Counted from the stretch's first letter, positions 33,413 through 42,635 are shown. The stretch is DNA of 64,000 nucleotides from Porphyrobacter sp. CACIAM 03H1 (GCF_002215495.1 NZ_CP021378.1:1860764-1924763), one strand, 5' to 3'. A program made the numbers and translations. Notes: generated from the letters alone by a model not told the origin.

Positions 33413-33477
33413 TTTTCCGCCGGAACCGTGTTTTCCTTCAGCCGTTTCCAAGGCACCGCCACTGCAAAGGGTCGCAG

Positions 33478-33924
33478 ATGAAGGTCGCTCGTCTCTCGCT
33501 TGCCGCATTCGCCGCCATTGTCGTGTCCGCTCAGGCGTCGGCGTCCACGCCGCCGGTCACCGAAAGTGCTGCCGTGCGTGCCGCGATCGGGCAGGCCCAG
33601 ACCTCCGCCGCGCCGTCATCGGGAGGCGGGGCCCAGCCTGCCGAACTGGTCGATTTCGACTACCACCGCTTCTTCGAGCGCGCCTTCCGGCTCGGGATCC
33701 CGACCCAGCGGATCGCCTATGAGCTGACCGTTGGGGCAGACGGCAAGCCCACCGATTGCGCGCTGAGCCGCGACTACCGCTACGCCGCGACCGACCGGCA
33801 GATGTGCCGCCAGATCATGCGCGTGGCCCGCTTCAATCCCGCCCGCGATGCCGAGGGCAAGGCCGTCGCCAGCACCTACAACGGCGAGGTCATGATGGTG
33901 AATGTCATCACCTACGACCGATAA
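33478..33924 (+). CDS. exported small protein with TonB-C-like domain (paralogue 2)
   Basis: 148 residues: signal peptide (LSLAAFAAIVVSAQASA), a short Ser/Ala-rich linker, then the same fold as the preceding protein: RIAYELTVGADGKPTDCALS, RQMCRQIMRVARFNPARDAEGKAVAS. The shared pattern is YxLxV-GTPTDC, a second Cys about 25 residues later and a FxPAxD block. The gap to its paralogue is 65 bp and both are on the same strand. Function is unknown. Confidence 0.78.
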   Translation: MKVARLSLAAFAAIVVSAQASASTPPVTESAAVRAAIGQAQTSAAPSSGGGAQPAELVDFDYHRFFERAFRLGIPTQRIAYELTVGADGKPTDCALSRDYRYAATDRQMCRQIMRVARFNPARDAEGKAVASTYNGEVMMVNVITYDR

Positions 33925-34127
33925 TCCTTTGACATTCGGGTGCCGAGGCCCCATCTGCGCCCCATCGAAGCGCGCTAGCCAGCGTGAAGCGGCGGAATTC
34001 TGAAAGCATCCGCCCCGGCCGCGCCTCGGTTTTTTCCAAGGACTTCCCTTTTCACGCGGGCGGTTTGAACCCCCGCGCCGCGCGCCCCGTTCGGGCTGCG
34101 CGCGTCGCACATATTGCGAGTATTCAC
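33925..34127 (+). promoter_or_regulatory. long leader of the DEAD-box helicase gene
   Basis: 203 bp. GGCGGA (33991-33996) can pair with TCCGCC (34009-34014), and TTTTTT stands at 34030-34035, about 90 bases before the start codon. This could be a terminator for the preceding gene or an attenuator in the helicase leader. RNA-helicase genes often have long, autoregulated leaders, but nothing here proves that. Confidence 0.35.
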
Positions 34128-35678
34128 ATGACCACTTTCGCTGAACTCGGGTTGTCGCAGCCCGTGCTCCAGGCCCTCGACATGAAGGGCTACACCACTC
34201 CCACGCCGATCCAGGAACAGGCGATCCCGCCCGTCCTCAAGGGCCGCGACCTGCTCGGCATCGCGCAGACCGGCACCGGCAAGACCGCCGCGTTCATGCT
34301 CCCGAGCATCGATCGGCTGCGCGAGAACGACAAGCAGATCCCCTTCAAGTCCTGCCGGATGCTGGTGCTCGCACCGACCCGCGAACTCGCGGTGCAGATC
34401 GGCCAGAGCGCCAAGGATTACGGCGCGCTCGCGGGCCTCAAGGTGCAGGTGATCGTCGGCGGCACCTCCGTCGGCAAGGACCGCAACAAGCTCCACCGCG
34501 GCACCGACATCCTGGTGGCGACCCCGGGCCGCCTGCTCGACCTCGTCGACCAGAAGGCCTTCAACCTCAACGGCATCGAGGTGCTGGTGCTCGACGAGGC
34601 CGACCAGATGCTCGACCTCGGCTTCATCCACGCCCTGCGCAAGATCCGCGAGCTTGCTCCCAAGGATCGCCAGACGCTGTTCTTCAGCGCGACCATGCCC
34701 AAGGCGATCAAGGAGCTGGTGGGCGGATACTGCAACAACCCCGTGCAGGTCTCGGTGACGCCCGAAAGCACCACCGCCGAGCGGATCGACCAGTATCTCT
34801 TCATGGTCCAGCAGGACGAGAAGACCGCGCTGCTCGAGATGATCCTCAAGGGCCGCCACACGGTGCCCGGCGAGTTCGAGCGCATCCTGATCTTCACCCG
34901 CACCAAGCACGGTGCCGACCGGGTGGTGAAGAAGCTCGCCCATGCAGGCATCGAAAGCAACGCCATCCACGGCAACAAGTCGCAGCCGCAGCGACAGCGC
35001 GCGCTCGACGAGTTCAGGAAGGCCCGCGTGCCGATCCTGATCGCGACCGACGTCGCCGCGCGCGGGATCGACATTCCGGGCGTCAGTCACGTCATCAACT
35101 ACGAACTGCCCAACGTTCCGGAGCAATATGTCCACCGCATCGGGCGGACCGCGCGCGCCGGGCGTGACGGGGTCGCCATCGCCTTCTGTGCCGAGGACGA
35201 GCGCGCCTATCTGAAGGACATCCGCAAGACCACTGGCGCGGAACTGGAGCGCCTGCCGCTCCCCGACAACTTCCGCGCGGTGGTGGAAGGCGAGGGGCCG
35301 GAAAAGCCGGCGCCGCGCCAGCCGATGAAGCGCGTGCAGCCGCGCCCGCTCGGGCAGCGCAAGCCGCAGGGCGAGCGTCGCGAGGGCGAGAACAGGGGCG
35401 AACGCCGTCCGCAGCAGGGCAAGCCGCAGGGCCGTCCGCAGCATGATCGCAGCGGCGGTGGCGGCGAGCGTCGTCCGCAACAGGGCGAACAGCGCCCGCA
35501 GGGTGATCGCCGCCAGCCTTCGGCCAAGGCCGGGCAGGGCGGCCGTCCGGGCGGCGGTGGCCGTCCGCAAGGTCAGGGTCACGGCGGCGGCGCCAACGGC
35601 GGGGGCGGCAATCGCAACCGCGGGCGTCGCGGCGGCGGTGGCGGTGGCGGCGGGCGTCCGCGTGCCGCACAGGGCTGA
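34128..35678 (+). CDS. DEAD-box ATP-dependent RNA helicase, RhlE type
   Basis: 516 residues. Q motif GYTTPTPIQEQAIP, Walker A AQTGTGKT, DEAD in VLDEADQMLDLGF, SAT in FFSATMP and the HRIGRTARAGRDG motif VI. After residue 390 comes a long Gly/Arg/Gln/Pro-rich tail (RGG-like, ending in a Gly-rich run) typical of RhlE paralogues that bind RNA and phase-separate. The ATG at 34128 gives the family start MTTFAELGL. It unwinds rRNA or mRNA structure, often during cold growth. A strong terminator follows. Confidence 0.95.
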   Translation: MTTFAELGLSQPVLQALDMKGYTTPTPIQEQAIPPVLKGRDLLGIAQTGTGKTAAFMLPSIDRLRENDKQIPFKSCRMLVLAPTRELAVQIGQSAKDYGALAGLKVQVIVGGTSVGKDRNKLHRGTDILVATPGRLLDLVDQKAFNLNGIEVLVLDEADQMLDLGFIHALRKIRELAPKDRQTLFFSATMPKAIKELVGGYCNNPVQVSVTPESTTAERIDQYLFMVQQDEKTALLEMILKGRHTVPGEFERILIFTRTKHGADRVVKKLAHAGIESNAIHGNKSQPQRQRALDEFRKARVPILIATDVAARGIDIPGVSHVINYELPNVPEQYVHRIGRTARAGRDGVAIAFCAEDERAYLKDIRKTTGAELERLPLPDNFRAVVEGEGPEKPAPRQPMKRVQPRPLGQRKPQGERREGENRGERRPQQGKPQGRPQHDRSGGGGERRPQQGEQRPQGDRRQPSAKAGQGGRPGGGGRPQGQGHGGGANGGGGNRNRGRRGGGGGGGGRPRAAQG

Positions 35679-35717
35679 TCGCCCTTTCAGGACTCTTGTC
35701 TGAAATACGGCATTTCG

Positions 35718-35745
35718 GGCCCCGATGGTTGCCGCCATCGGGGCC
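35718..35745 (+). terminator. hairpin terminator after the helicase gene
   Basis: GGCCCCGATGG (35718-35728) pairs perfectly with CCATCGGGGCC (35735-35745), loop TTGCCG, 40 bp after the stop. It has only a short T/C stretch afterwards, but position and stem make termination likely. Confidence 0.7.
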
Positions 35746-35783
35746 TTCGCCCATATGCGCTTGCGACAAAGCGGGAGCAGGCG

Positions 35784-37136
35784 ATGGCCGACGAATACGA
35801 TTATGACCTCTTCACCATCGGCGCCGGGTCCGGCGGGGTGCGCGCCAGCCGCGTCGCCGCCGCGCACGGCGCACGCGTGGCTGTGGCCGAGGAATACCGC
35901 GTCGGCGGCACCTGCGTGATCCGCGGCTGCGTGCCCAAGAAGATGCTGGTCTACGGCGCGCACTTCGCCGAGGACCTGGTGGATGCGCAGCACTTCGGCT
36001 GGACGATCGAGGGCAAGCGTTTCGACTGGGCGGCCTTGCGCGACCATGTGCAGAAGGACGTGACGCGTCTCGAGGGGCTCTACGGTCAGACCCTCGGCAA
36101 CCACAATGTCACGATCTACAACGAGCGCGCGACGATCACCGGCGACCATGAAATCACGCTGGCGAGCGGCAAGGTCGTGACCGCCAAGTATATCCTCGTC
36201 GCCACCGGTGCGCGCCCGCACGTGCCGGAGTTTCCGGGCAACGAGCACGTCATCACTTCCAACGAGGCCTTCCACCTCGACGAACTTCCGCGCCGCATCC
36301 TGATCGCGGGCGGGGGCTATATCGCCAATGAATTCGCGGGCATCTTCAACGAATTCGGCTGCAAGGTGACAATCGCCAACCGCTCCGACACGATCCTGCG
36401 CAGCTACGATTCCGCGCTGCGCGACCGGCTGCTCCAGATCTCGATGGTGAAGGGCATCACCTTCCTGTTCCACGCCGAGTTCGAGAGCATCGAGAAGCAG
36501 GCCGACGGCACGCTGATGGTCAAGCTCACCGGGCAGGAGCCTTGCGAATATGACGCGGTGATGGTCGCAACAGGCCGCGTCCCCAATGTCGAGGGGCTGG
36601 GGCTCGAGACGGTCGGGGTCGAACTCGGCCGTAAGGGCGAGATCGTGGTCGACGCCTTCAGCCGCACCAATGTCGATTACATCTACGCCGTGGGCGACGT
36701 GACCGACCGGGTGCAGCTGACGCCCGTCGCGATCCGCGAGGGCCAGGCCTTTGCCGACTCTGTCTTCGGCCCGGGCGAACCCTATGCGGTCGATCATTCC
36801 TGCGTGCCGAGCGCCGTCTTCAGCCACCCGCCGATCGCCGCGGTCGGCATGACCGAGAGCGAGGCGCGCAACACGCTCGGCAACGTCAAGGTCTTCCAGT
36901 CGGACTTCCGCCCGATGAAGAACGTCGTGGCGGGCCGCAACGAGCGCAGCCTCTACAAGATGATCGTCGATGCGGCGAATGACCGGATCGTCGGCATCCA
37001 CATGATCGGGCCGGATTCGCCCGAGATCATGCAGGCCGCCGCAATCGCGGTGAAGGCGGGCCTGACCAAGGCCGATTTCGACGCGACGGTGGCGATCCAT
37101 CCGACCATGGCCGAGGAGCTGGTGCTCTTCAAATAG
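35784..37136 (+). CDS. gor: glutathione-disulfide reductase
   Basis: 450-residue flavoprotein. FAD fold YDLFTIGAGSGGVRA, redox-active disulphide GGTCVIRGCVPKK, NADPH fold ILIAGGGYIANEFAGIF, and the C-terminal active-site HPTMAEE. It reduces GSSG with NADPH. The NADPH-binding loop has ANRSD in the position that selects the 2'-phosphate, consistent with NADPH. The N-terminal GVRASR (where lipoamide dehydrogenases have GYVAA) fits glutathione reductase. Co-directional with the next epimerase gene after 56 bp. Confidence 0.95.
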   Translation: MADEYDYDLFTIGAGSGGVRASRVAAAHGARVAVAEEYRVGGTCVIRGCVPKKMLVYGAHFAEDLVDAQHFGWTIEGKRFDWAALRDHVQKDVTRLEGLYGQTLGNHNVTIYNERATITGDHEITLASGKVVTAKYILVATGARPHVPEFPGNEHVITSNEAFHLDELPRRILIAGGGYIANEFAGIFNEFGCKVTIANRSDTILRSYDSALRDRLLQISMVKGITFLFHAEFESIEKQADGTLMVKLTGQEPCEYDAVMVATGRVPNVEGLGLETVGVELGRKGEIVVDAFSRTNVDYIYAVGDVTDRVQLTPVAIREGQAFADSVFGPGEPYAVDHSCVPSAVFSHPPIAAVGMTESEARNTLGNVKVFQSDFRPMKNVVAGRNERSLYKMIVDAANDRIVGIHMIGPDSPEIMQAAAIAVKAGLTKADFDATVAIHPTMAEELVLFK

Positions 37137-37192
37137 GTTGCAGGCCGAAACCCACCTGCTAGGCTGCGGTCGATCGAGGGGAGAGGGTGCGC

Positions 37193-38215
37193 ATGGCAGG
37201 CACGGTTCTGGTGACGGGGGCGACCGGCTACATCGCCGGGGAGCTGATCCGGCAGTTGCTGGCGAAGGGCTGGACGGTGCACGGCACAGTCCGCAATGTC
37301 GCCAAGAGCGAAGCGGGCTTACGGGTGCGGCTCGGCAATCCTTCGGCGGATGCATTCAAGCTGTTCGAGGCCGAACTCATGTCCGACAAGGGCTGGGCCG
37401 AGGCGGTGGCCGGCTGCACCCATGTTGCCCACGTCGCCTCGCCGATCCCTGCCCAGGCACCCAAGCACGAGGACGACCTGATCGTTCCCGCGCGCGAGGG
37501 CACGCTGAGGGCGCTGCGCTTTGCGCGCGATGCCGGCGTTACGCGCTTCGTTCAGACCTCCTCGACCGCCGCGGTGGTCTATGGCGTCGACCGCGGCACC
37601 TACACCTTCGACGAGAGCCACTGGACCAATGTCGACCATCCCGACGCCTATCCTTACGTCAAATCCAAGACCATCGCCGAGCGTGCCGCGCGCGACTGGG
37701 TGGCGGCAGAGGGCGGCGCGCTGGAATTCGTCTCGGTCAATCCAGGCATGGTGCTGGGGCCGGTCGACAGCGGCGACTTCTCGGCCTCGGTCGAGCTGGT
37801 GCAGCAATTGCTCTCGGGCGCGATGCCGATGGCGCCGAACCTCGGCTTCCCCATCGTCGACGTGCGCGACATCGCCGCGCTTCACGTGCTGGCGCTGCAG
37901 ACCCCGGGGCTGGCGGGCGAGCGGTTCCTGGGGGCGGGGCCCTTCCTCAGCGCGCTAGAGGTCGCAGGCGTATTGCGCGCGCGGCTGGGCGCGAAGGCGC
38001 GAAAGGCCCCGACCCGGCCCATGCCCGACTGGATGGTCAACGTCCTCGCGCTGTTCAACGCCGAGGTCCGGGGTATCAGGACCGAGATCGGCAAGGTCCG
38101 CAACGTCGATGCGAGCCACGCGCGGGAGCGGCTCGGCTGGACGATGCGCCCCGTCGAGGACACGATCGCGGACTGCGGCGAGAGCCTGATCGCGCATGGA
38201 GTGGTGAAGGTCTGA
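37193..38215 (+). CDS. NAD-dependent epimerase/dehydratase family (dihydroflavonol-4-reductase-like)
   Basis: 340 residues of the extended SDR type: VLVTGATGYIAGELIRQLL nucleotide loop, TSSTAAVVYG and the YPYVKSK catalytic Tyr-Lys. The C-terminal region is complete. These reduce aldehydes or ketones with NADPH; the specific substrate is unknown. The ATG at 37193 has GGGGAGAGG eight bases upstream; a GTG at 37187 is in frame. Its stop overlaps the next SDR start (TGATG), so the two are coupled. Confidence 0.88.
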   Translation: MAGTVLVTGATGYIAGELIRQLLAKGWTVHGTVRNVAKSEAGLRVRLGNPSADAFKLFEAELMSDKGWAEAVAGCTHVAHVASPIPAQAPKHEDDLIVPAREGTLRALRFARDAGVTRFVQTSSTAAVVYGVDRGTYTFDESHWTNVDHPDAYPYVKSKTIAERAARDWVAAEGGALEFVSVNPGMVLGPVDSGDFSASVELVQQLLSGAMPMAPNLGFPIVDVRDIAALHVLALQTPGLAGERFLGAGPFLSALEVAGVLRARLGAKARKAPTRPMPDWMVNVLALFNAEVRGIRTEIGKVRNVDASHARERLGWTMRPVEDTIADCGESLIAHGVVKV

Positions 38216-38937
38216 TGGATGTGAACGGCAAGAATGTGCTGCTGACAGGGGGCAGCGCGGGCATCGGGCGCGAGCTTGCCCGCCAGCTGAAGGCCAAGGG
38301 CGCGAAGGTGATCCTCACCGGACGCGATCCGGCGCGGCTGGCGGCGATGGAGGCGGAGGGTTTCGAGACCCTCGCCGCCGAGCTGTCGAGCGCCGCGGGC
38401 GTCGATGGGCTGGTGGCGGCGCTCGGGGACCGCGTGATCGACATCCTCATCAACAATGCCGGGCTGGGCGTGCCGCACGATGTCCGCAACGGCATGCCCG
38501 ATCCCGATGCCGCCGACGGTTGTCTCTACGCTAATCTCTCTGCGCCGGTGCGGCTTATTACCGCGCTGCTTCCGCGTCTGCGCACCCGCCCCGAGGCGGC
38601 GATCATCAACGTGACGAGCGGCCTAGCCATCGCGCCCAACACCGCAAGCTCGGTCTATTGCGCGAGCAAGGCGGGTTTGCGCAGCTACACCATGGCCCTG
38701 CGCGCCCAGCTGGCGGACGAGAACATTCACGTGATCGAGGCGCTGCCCCCCGTCGTCGACACCCGGATGACCGCCGACCGCAAGACGAAGAAGCTGCCGC
38801 CCGAGGAATGCGCCCGCCAGATCATCGCCGCGCTGGAGAAGGGGCACGACGAGGCCAATGTCGGCATGGTCAAGGTGCTGCGCGCGGTCTATTCGGTCTC
38901 GCCCGCGCTGGCGCGCAGCGTGATGCGGCGGTTCTAG
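38215..38937 (+). CDS. short-chain dehydrogenase/reductase (DltE-like)
   Basis: 240-residue classical SDR: TGGSAGIGRELA coenzyme loop, INNAGLGV, the Ser in VTSGLAI, and YCASKAG catalytic Tyr-Lys. The insertion NGMPDPDAADGCLYANLSAP resembles the DltE-like group. Translation is coupled to the epimerase upstream by a TGATG overlap, suggesting two steps of one reductive pathway. Its stop overlaps the convergent FAD oxidase stop by 4 bp. Substrate unknown. Confidence 0.9.
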   Translation: MDVNGKNVLLTGGSAGIGRELARQLKAKGAKVILTGRDPARLAAMEAEGFETLAAELSSAAGVDGLVAALGDRVIDILINNAGLGVPHDVRNGMPDPDAADGCLYANLSAPVRLITALLPRLRTRPEAAIINVTSGLAIAPNTASSVYCASKAGLRSYTMALRAQLADENIHVIEALPPVVDTRMTADRKTKKLPPEECARQIIAALEKGHDEANVGMVKVLRAVYSVSPALARSVMRRF

Positions 38938-40037
38938 GCCCCGAACCGCGCCGGGGCGAAGGTCTCGAACGACAGTCCCGCCGCCGCGCTATCCGCAGGG
39001 AAGGGCTGACCCAGCGCCGCCGCCGCCGCGATGCGCGAAAGTGCGGGCGCGGTCTGGAACCCCGCGCCACCTTGCCCGGCGCACCACACGAAACGCGGCG
39101 CACCGGCAGCAGGGCCGATCACCGGCACCTCGTCCGGCGCGAAGCTCCTGAGACCCGCCCAGCTATGCGCGATGCGGCGGATCGCGAGGGTGGTCGCCTG
39201 CTCCACCCGGTCGGCGGCGATGGCGATGTCGAGTTCCTCGGCGGCCGCATCGCAGGGGCCTGACGGGGTCTGGTCCATCGACGATGCGAGCAGCGCGCCG
39301 CGCCCCTCGGGCAGCAGGTAGAAGCCCTCGCCGACGGTCTTGGTGAAGGGCCAGCGCCGCACATCCTCCCCCTCGGGTGCGGCGAAGCTGATGACGGTTC
39401 GGCGGCGCGGTTGGATGCCGACCGGACGGACGCCTGCCATGCGTGCTATCCCGTCGGCCCAGGCGCCTGCCGCGTTGACGAGGATCGGCGCGCTGAATTC
39501 CCCGGCAGAGGTATCCACCCGCCACCCATCGCCCTCGCGCGCAATCGCGCTTACCCGCGCGCCGGTCACCAGCGTTCCGCCCGCCGCCTTGAGCGCGGCC
39601 GCATGGGCCTGAAGCATGGCGTTGGTATCGAGCTTGAGAGATCCGTGATCGACCAGCGCCGCCAAGCAGGCCTCGGGCCTGAGCGCCGGCATCAGCGCCC
39701 GCGCCTCCTGCGGTCCGATCCGCGCGTAATCGCACCGGAATTGGCGATGCACCTCCTCCAGCGCATCGAGCGCGGCGCGTTGCTCCCCGCTGGCGATATG
39801 CAGGGCCGGGTGGATGCTGCCATGCGCCGCCAACTCGGCCATGCTGAGCGCGGTCAGCGTGCGCACCACCGTTTCGCCGAGCCCATAATGCGCGAAGGCG
39901 ACCGAACGGCCCGAGGCATGGTATCCAGGCGCGCTTTCGCCCTCGAGCACCGTCACCCGTGCGTCCGGCGCCATCCGCGCGGCGACCGAAAGCCCCGCGA
40001 TCCCTCCGCCGACCACCACCACATCCGCCATCTTCAC
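38934..40037 (-). CDS. FAD-dependent oxidoreductase (glycine/D-amino acid oxidase family)
   Basis: About 367 residues. FAD dinucleotide fold at the N-terminus (DVVVVGGGIAGLSVAARM), the second FAD block YHASGRSVAF, LVNAAGAWADGIARMAG, and the C-terminal VWCAGQGGAGFQTAPALS. It belongs to the DAO group that oxidises amines or D-amino acids with release of hydrogen peroxide or electron transfer. The GTG at 40037 is seven bases after AGGAGG; an ATG six bases later is also possible. Convergent with the SDR and divergent from pccB. Confidence 0.88.
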   Translation of the reverse strand: MKMADVVVVGGGIAGLSVAARMAPDARVTVLEGESAPGYHASGRSVAFAHYGLGETVVRTLTALSMAELAAHGSIHPALHIASGEQRAALDALEEVHRQFRCDYARIGPQEARALMPALRPEACLAALVDHGSLKLDTNAMLQAHAAALKAAGGTLVTGARVSAIAREGDGWRVDTSAGEFSAPILVNAAGAWADGIARMAGVRPVGIQPRRRTVISFAAPEGEDVRRWPFTKTVGEGFYLLPEGRGALLASSMDQTPSGPCDAAAEELDIAIAADRVEQATTLAIRRIAHSWAGLRSFAPDEVPVIGPAAGAPRFVWCAGQGGAGFQTAPALSRIAAAAALGQPFPADSAAAGLSFETFAPARFGA

Positions 40038-40135
40038 CCGCGCACCTCCTGCCGACCGCCACTTTTGCCACGTTGACGCTTGGGACGCGCTAAGGCAACG
40101 CACCCGGTCAAGAGAGCCACAGGAGAGGAACCCCC

Positions 40136-41668
40136 GTGTCCGCCAACATCGCCGAAATGGAACGCCGCCGCGAAGCCGCCCGCCTCGGCGGCGGGATCAA
40201 GCGCATCGAGGCCCAGCACGCCAAGGGCAAGCTCACCGCGCGCGAGCGGCTCGACGTGCTGCTCGACGAAGGCAGCTTCGAGGAAATCGACACCTACGTC
40301 GAACACGACTGCATCGACTTCGGCATGGAGACCCAGCGCATCCCGGGTGACGGGGTGGTGACGGGGTCCGGGACGATCAACGGGCGGCTGGTCTACGTCT
40401 TCTCGCAGGATTTCACCGTCTTCGGCGGCTCGCTGTCCAAGCGCCACGCCGAGAAGATCTGCAAGGTGATGGACACCGCGATGAAGGTCGGCGCACCGGT
40501 GATCGGCCTCAACGATTCGGGCGGCGCGCGCATCCAGGAGGGCGTGGCTTCGCTGGGTGGCTATGCCGAGGTGTTCCAGAGGAACGTGCTGGCCTCCGGC
40601 GTCGTCCCCCAGATCAGCCTCATCATGGGGCCATGCGCGGGCGGGGCGGTGTACTCGCCCGCCATGACCGACTTCATCTTCATGGTGAAGGATTCGAGCT
40701 ACATGTTCGTCACCGGCCCCGACGTGGTGAAGACCGTCACCAACGAGGTCGTGACGCAGGAGGAACTGGGCGGGGCGATCACCCACACCACCAAGACCTC
40801 GGTCGCCGACCTCGCCTACGAGAACGACGTCGAGGCCCTGCTGGCGACCCGCCGCTTCTTCGACTTCCTGCCGCTGTCGAACCGCGAGGAAGGGCCGACG
40901 CTGCCGACCAGCGACCCGTGGGACCGGCTGGAGAACAGCCTCGACACGCTGATCCCCGACAACGCCAACCAGCCCTACGACATGCACGAGGTCATCACCA
41001 AGGTGCTGGACGAGGGCGATTTCTTCGAGATCCAGCCCGCCCACGCGGGCAACATCATCTGCGGTTTCGGCCGCGTCGAGGGCCGCACCGTGGGCGTGGT
41101 GGCGAACCAGCCGATGGTGCTCGCCGGCGTGCTCGACATCAATTCCTCGAAGAAGGCCGCGCGCTTCGTGCGATTCTGCGATGCCTTCGAGATCCCGATC
41201 ATCACCTTCGTCGACGTTCCCGGCTTCCTCCCCGGCACGGCGCAGGAACTGGGCGGGATCATCAAGCACGGCGCGAAGCTGCTCTTCGCCTATGCCGAGG
41301 CGACCGTGCCCAAGATCACCGTCATCACCCGCAAGGCCTATGGCGGGGCGTACGACGTGATGGCCTCCAAGCACCTGAGGGGCGACCTCAACTACGCCTG
41401 GCCCACCGCCGAGATCGCGGTGATGGGCGCCAAGGGCGCGGTGGAGATCATCTTCCGGCAGGAAAAGGACGACCCCACCAAGATCGCCGAGCGGACGAAG
41501 GAATACGAAGACCGCTTCGCCAACCCCTTCGTGGCGGCCCAGCGCGGCTATATCGACGAGGTGATCCACCCGCACTCGACCCGGCGGCGGATTGCTTTGG
41601 GGCTAAGGAAGCTGCGGACGAAGCAGTTGGAGAACCCTTGGAAGAAGCATGACAATATTCCGTTATGA
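40136..41668 (+). CDS. pccB: propionyl-CoA carboxylase beta chain (carboxyltransferase)
   Basis: 510 residues. It moves carboxyl from biotin to propionyl-CoA. The crotonase-like domains show [46 protein letters not shown] and, in the second half, [26 protein letters not shown] and [10 protein letters not shown]. Begins with GTG after AGGAGAGGAACCCCC. It opens a run of methylmalonyl-CoA pathway genes that ends at pccA some 8 kb later; the alpha chain with biotin is the distant gene. Confidence 0.96.
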   Translation: MSANIAEMERRREAARLGGGIKRIEAQHAKGKLTARERLDVLLDEGSFEEIDTYVEHDCIDFGMETQRIPGDGVVTGSGTINGRLVYVFSQDFTVFGGSLSKRHAEKICKVMDTAMKVGAPVIGLNDSGGARIQEGVASLGGYAEVFQRNVLASGVVPQISLIMGPCAGGAVYSPAMTDFIFMVKDSSYMFVTGPDVVKTVTNEVVTQEELGGAITHTTKTSVADLAYENDVEALLATRRFFDFLPLSNREEGPTLPTSDPWDRLENSLDTLIPDNANQPYDMHEVITKVLDEGDFFEIQPAHAGNIICGFGRVEGRTVGVVANQPMVLAGVLDINSSKKAARFVRFCDAFEIPIITFVDVPGFLPGTAQELGGIIKHGAKLLFAYAEATVPKITVITRKAYGGAYDVMASKHLRGDLNYAWPTAEIAVMGAKGAVEIIFRQEKDDPTKIAERTKEYEDRFANPFVAAQRGYIDEVIHPHSTRRRIALGLRKLRTKQLENPWKKHDNIPL

Positions 41669-41689
41669 GGTGATCTAATGCTCTCCTCT

Positions 41690-41775
41690 CGTCATTGCGA
41701 GCGTAGCGAAGCAATCCAGAGTGACTCGCTTGGGGCCCTGGATTGCCACGTCGCCTGCAGCTCCTCGCAATGACG
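41690..41775. repeat. palindromic repeat family A, copy 2
   Basis: Outer arms CGTCATTGCGAG (41690-41701) and CTCGCAATGACG (41764-41775); inner arms GCAATCCAG (41711-41719) and CTGGATTGC (41738-41746). It starts 22 bp after the pccB stop. The ATG inside its right arm (41770) opens the GIY-YIG gene. Confidence 0.92.
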
Positions 41776-42063
41776 AAGTTGCCCTGCGTCTACATCATGG
41801 CAAGCAAGCGGAACGGAACGATCTATGTGGGTGTCACCTCCGATCTGCCCAAGCGCGCGTGGCAGCACCGTGAGGGAGCGGTTGAAGGGTTCACCAAGCG
41901 ATACGGATGCAAATTGCTGGTCTGGTTCGAGCGGCACGACACGATGGAGAGCGCGATCTCGCGGGAAAAGCAGATCAAGGCAGGAAGCCGTAAAGCGAAG
42001 CTGGCGCTGATCGAAGCGAACAACCCTACCTGGGACGACCGGTTCGAGGAAATTGCACATTGA
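41770..42063 (+). CDS. small GIY-YIG nuclease (YhbQ/UPF0213-like)
   Basis: 97 residues, a single GIY-YIG domain: YIMASKRNGTIYVGVTSDL (the GIY...YVG pair; here TIYVG), PKRAWQHREG with catalytic Arg, FTKRYGCKLLVWFERHDTM, AISREKQIKAGSRKAKLALIE with the conserved Glu/Lys. No other domain. Stand-alone members are of uncertain function in DNA repair or mobility. Its start codon lies inside the upstream family A repeat and a second copy begins 10 bp after its stop, so the gene plus repeats form one unit. Placed between pccB and mce, where it has no pathway role. Confidence 0.88.
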   Translation: MTKLPCVYIMASKRNGTIYVGVTSDLPKRAWQHREGAVEGFTKRYGCKLLVWFERHDTMESAISREKQIKAGSRKAKLALIEANNPTWDDRFEEIAH

Positions 42064-42072
42064 CCGAAGGGC

Positions 42073-42158
42073 CGTCATTGCGAGCGCAGCGAAGCAATCC
42101 AGAGCGCCGCGCGAACAGCTCTGGATTGCCACGGCGGCTGCGCCGCCTCGCAATGACG
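42073..42158. repeat. palindromic repeat family A, copy 3
   Basis: Outer arms CGTCATTGCGAG (42073-42084) and CTCGCAATGACG (42147-42158); inner arms GCAATCCAG (42094-42102) and CTGGATTGC (42121-42129). With copy 2 it flanks the GIY-YIG gene closely on both sides. Confidence 0.92.
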
Positions 42159-42175
42159 ATTGAGAGAGGAATGGA

Positions 42176-42628
42176 ATGAAACTCGGCCGCTTGAACCACA
42201 TCGGGGTCGCCACGCCCTCCATCGCGGACTCGATCACTTTCTACCGCGACGTGATGGGCGCGACCAAGATCCACACGCCCTTCGACCTTGAGGAGCAGGG
42301 CGTGAAGGTCTGCTTCGTCGACACCCCCGGCGCGGACGGGGCAATGAACGGCACCCAGATCGAGCTGATCGAGCCGCTGGGGGAAAACTCCACGCTGGCA
42401 GGCTTCCTCGCCAAGAACCCCTTGGGCGGGCAGCATCACCTGTGCTTCGAGGTGCCCGATATCGCCGAGGCGCGCAGCGAGTTCGAGGCGATGGGCAAGC
42501 GCATCCTCGGCCCGACGCGCATCGGCGCGCACGGCACCCCTATCTTTTTCGTCCATCCCAAGGACATGGGCGGCATGCTTACCGAGATCATGGAGACGCC
42601 CAAAGAGGGCACCCACTGGTCGAATTGA
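42176..42628 (+). CDS. mce: methylmalonyl-CoA epimerase
   Basis: 150 residues of the glyoxalase/VOC fold. Metal ligands are seen in LNHIGVATPS (His), GGQHHLCFEV (His) and the C-terminal Glu of MLTEIMETP. It converts (S)- to (R)-methylmalonyl-CoA between the carboxylase and the mutase, both in this cluster. The ATG at 42176 follows GAGAGGAATGGA. It is separated from the GIY-YIG gene only by a family A repeat. Confidence 0.95.
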   Translation: MKLGRLNHIGVATPSIADSITFYRDVMGATKIHTPFDLEEQGVKVCFVDTPGADGAMNGTQIELIEPLGENSTLAGFLAKNPLGGQHHLCFEVPDIAEARSEFEAMGKRILGPTRIGAHGTPIFFVHPKDMGGMLTEIMETPKEGTHWSN

Positions 42629-42635
42629 TTTTGAA

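Noticed and set aside
33975..37355. Long minus-strand open frame of about 1126 codons across the helicase and glutathione reductase genes
   Set aside because: Antisense shadow of two well-supported genes; composition is His/Asp/Leu-rich junk typical of the antisense frame.
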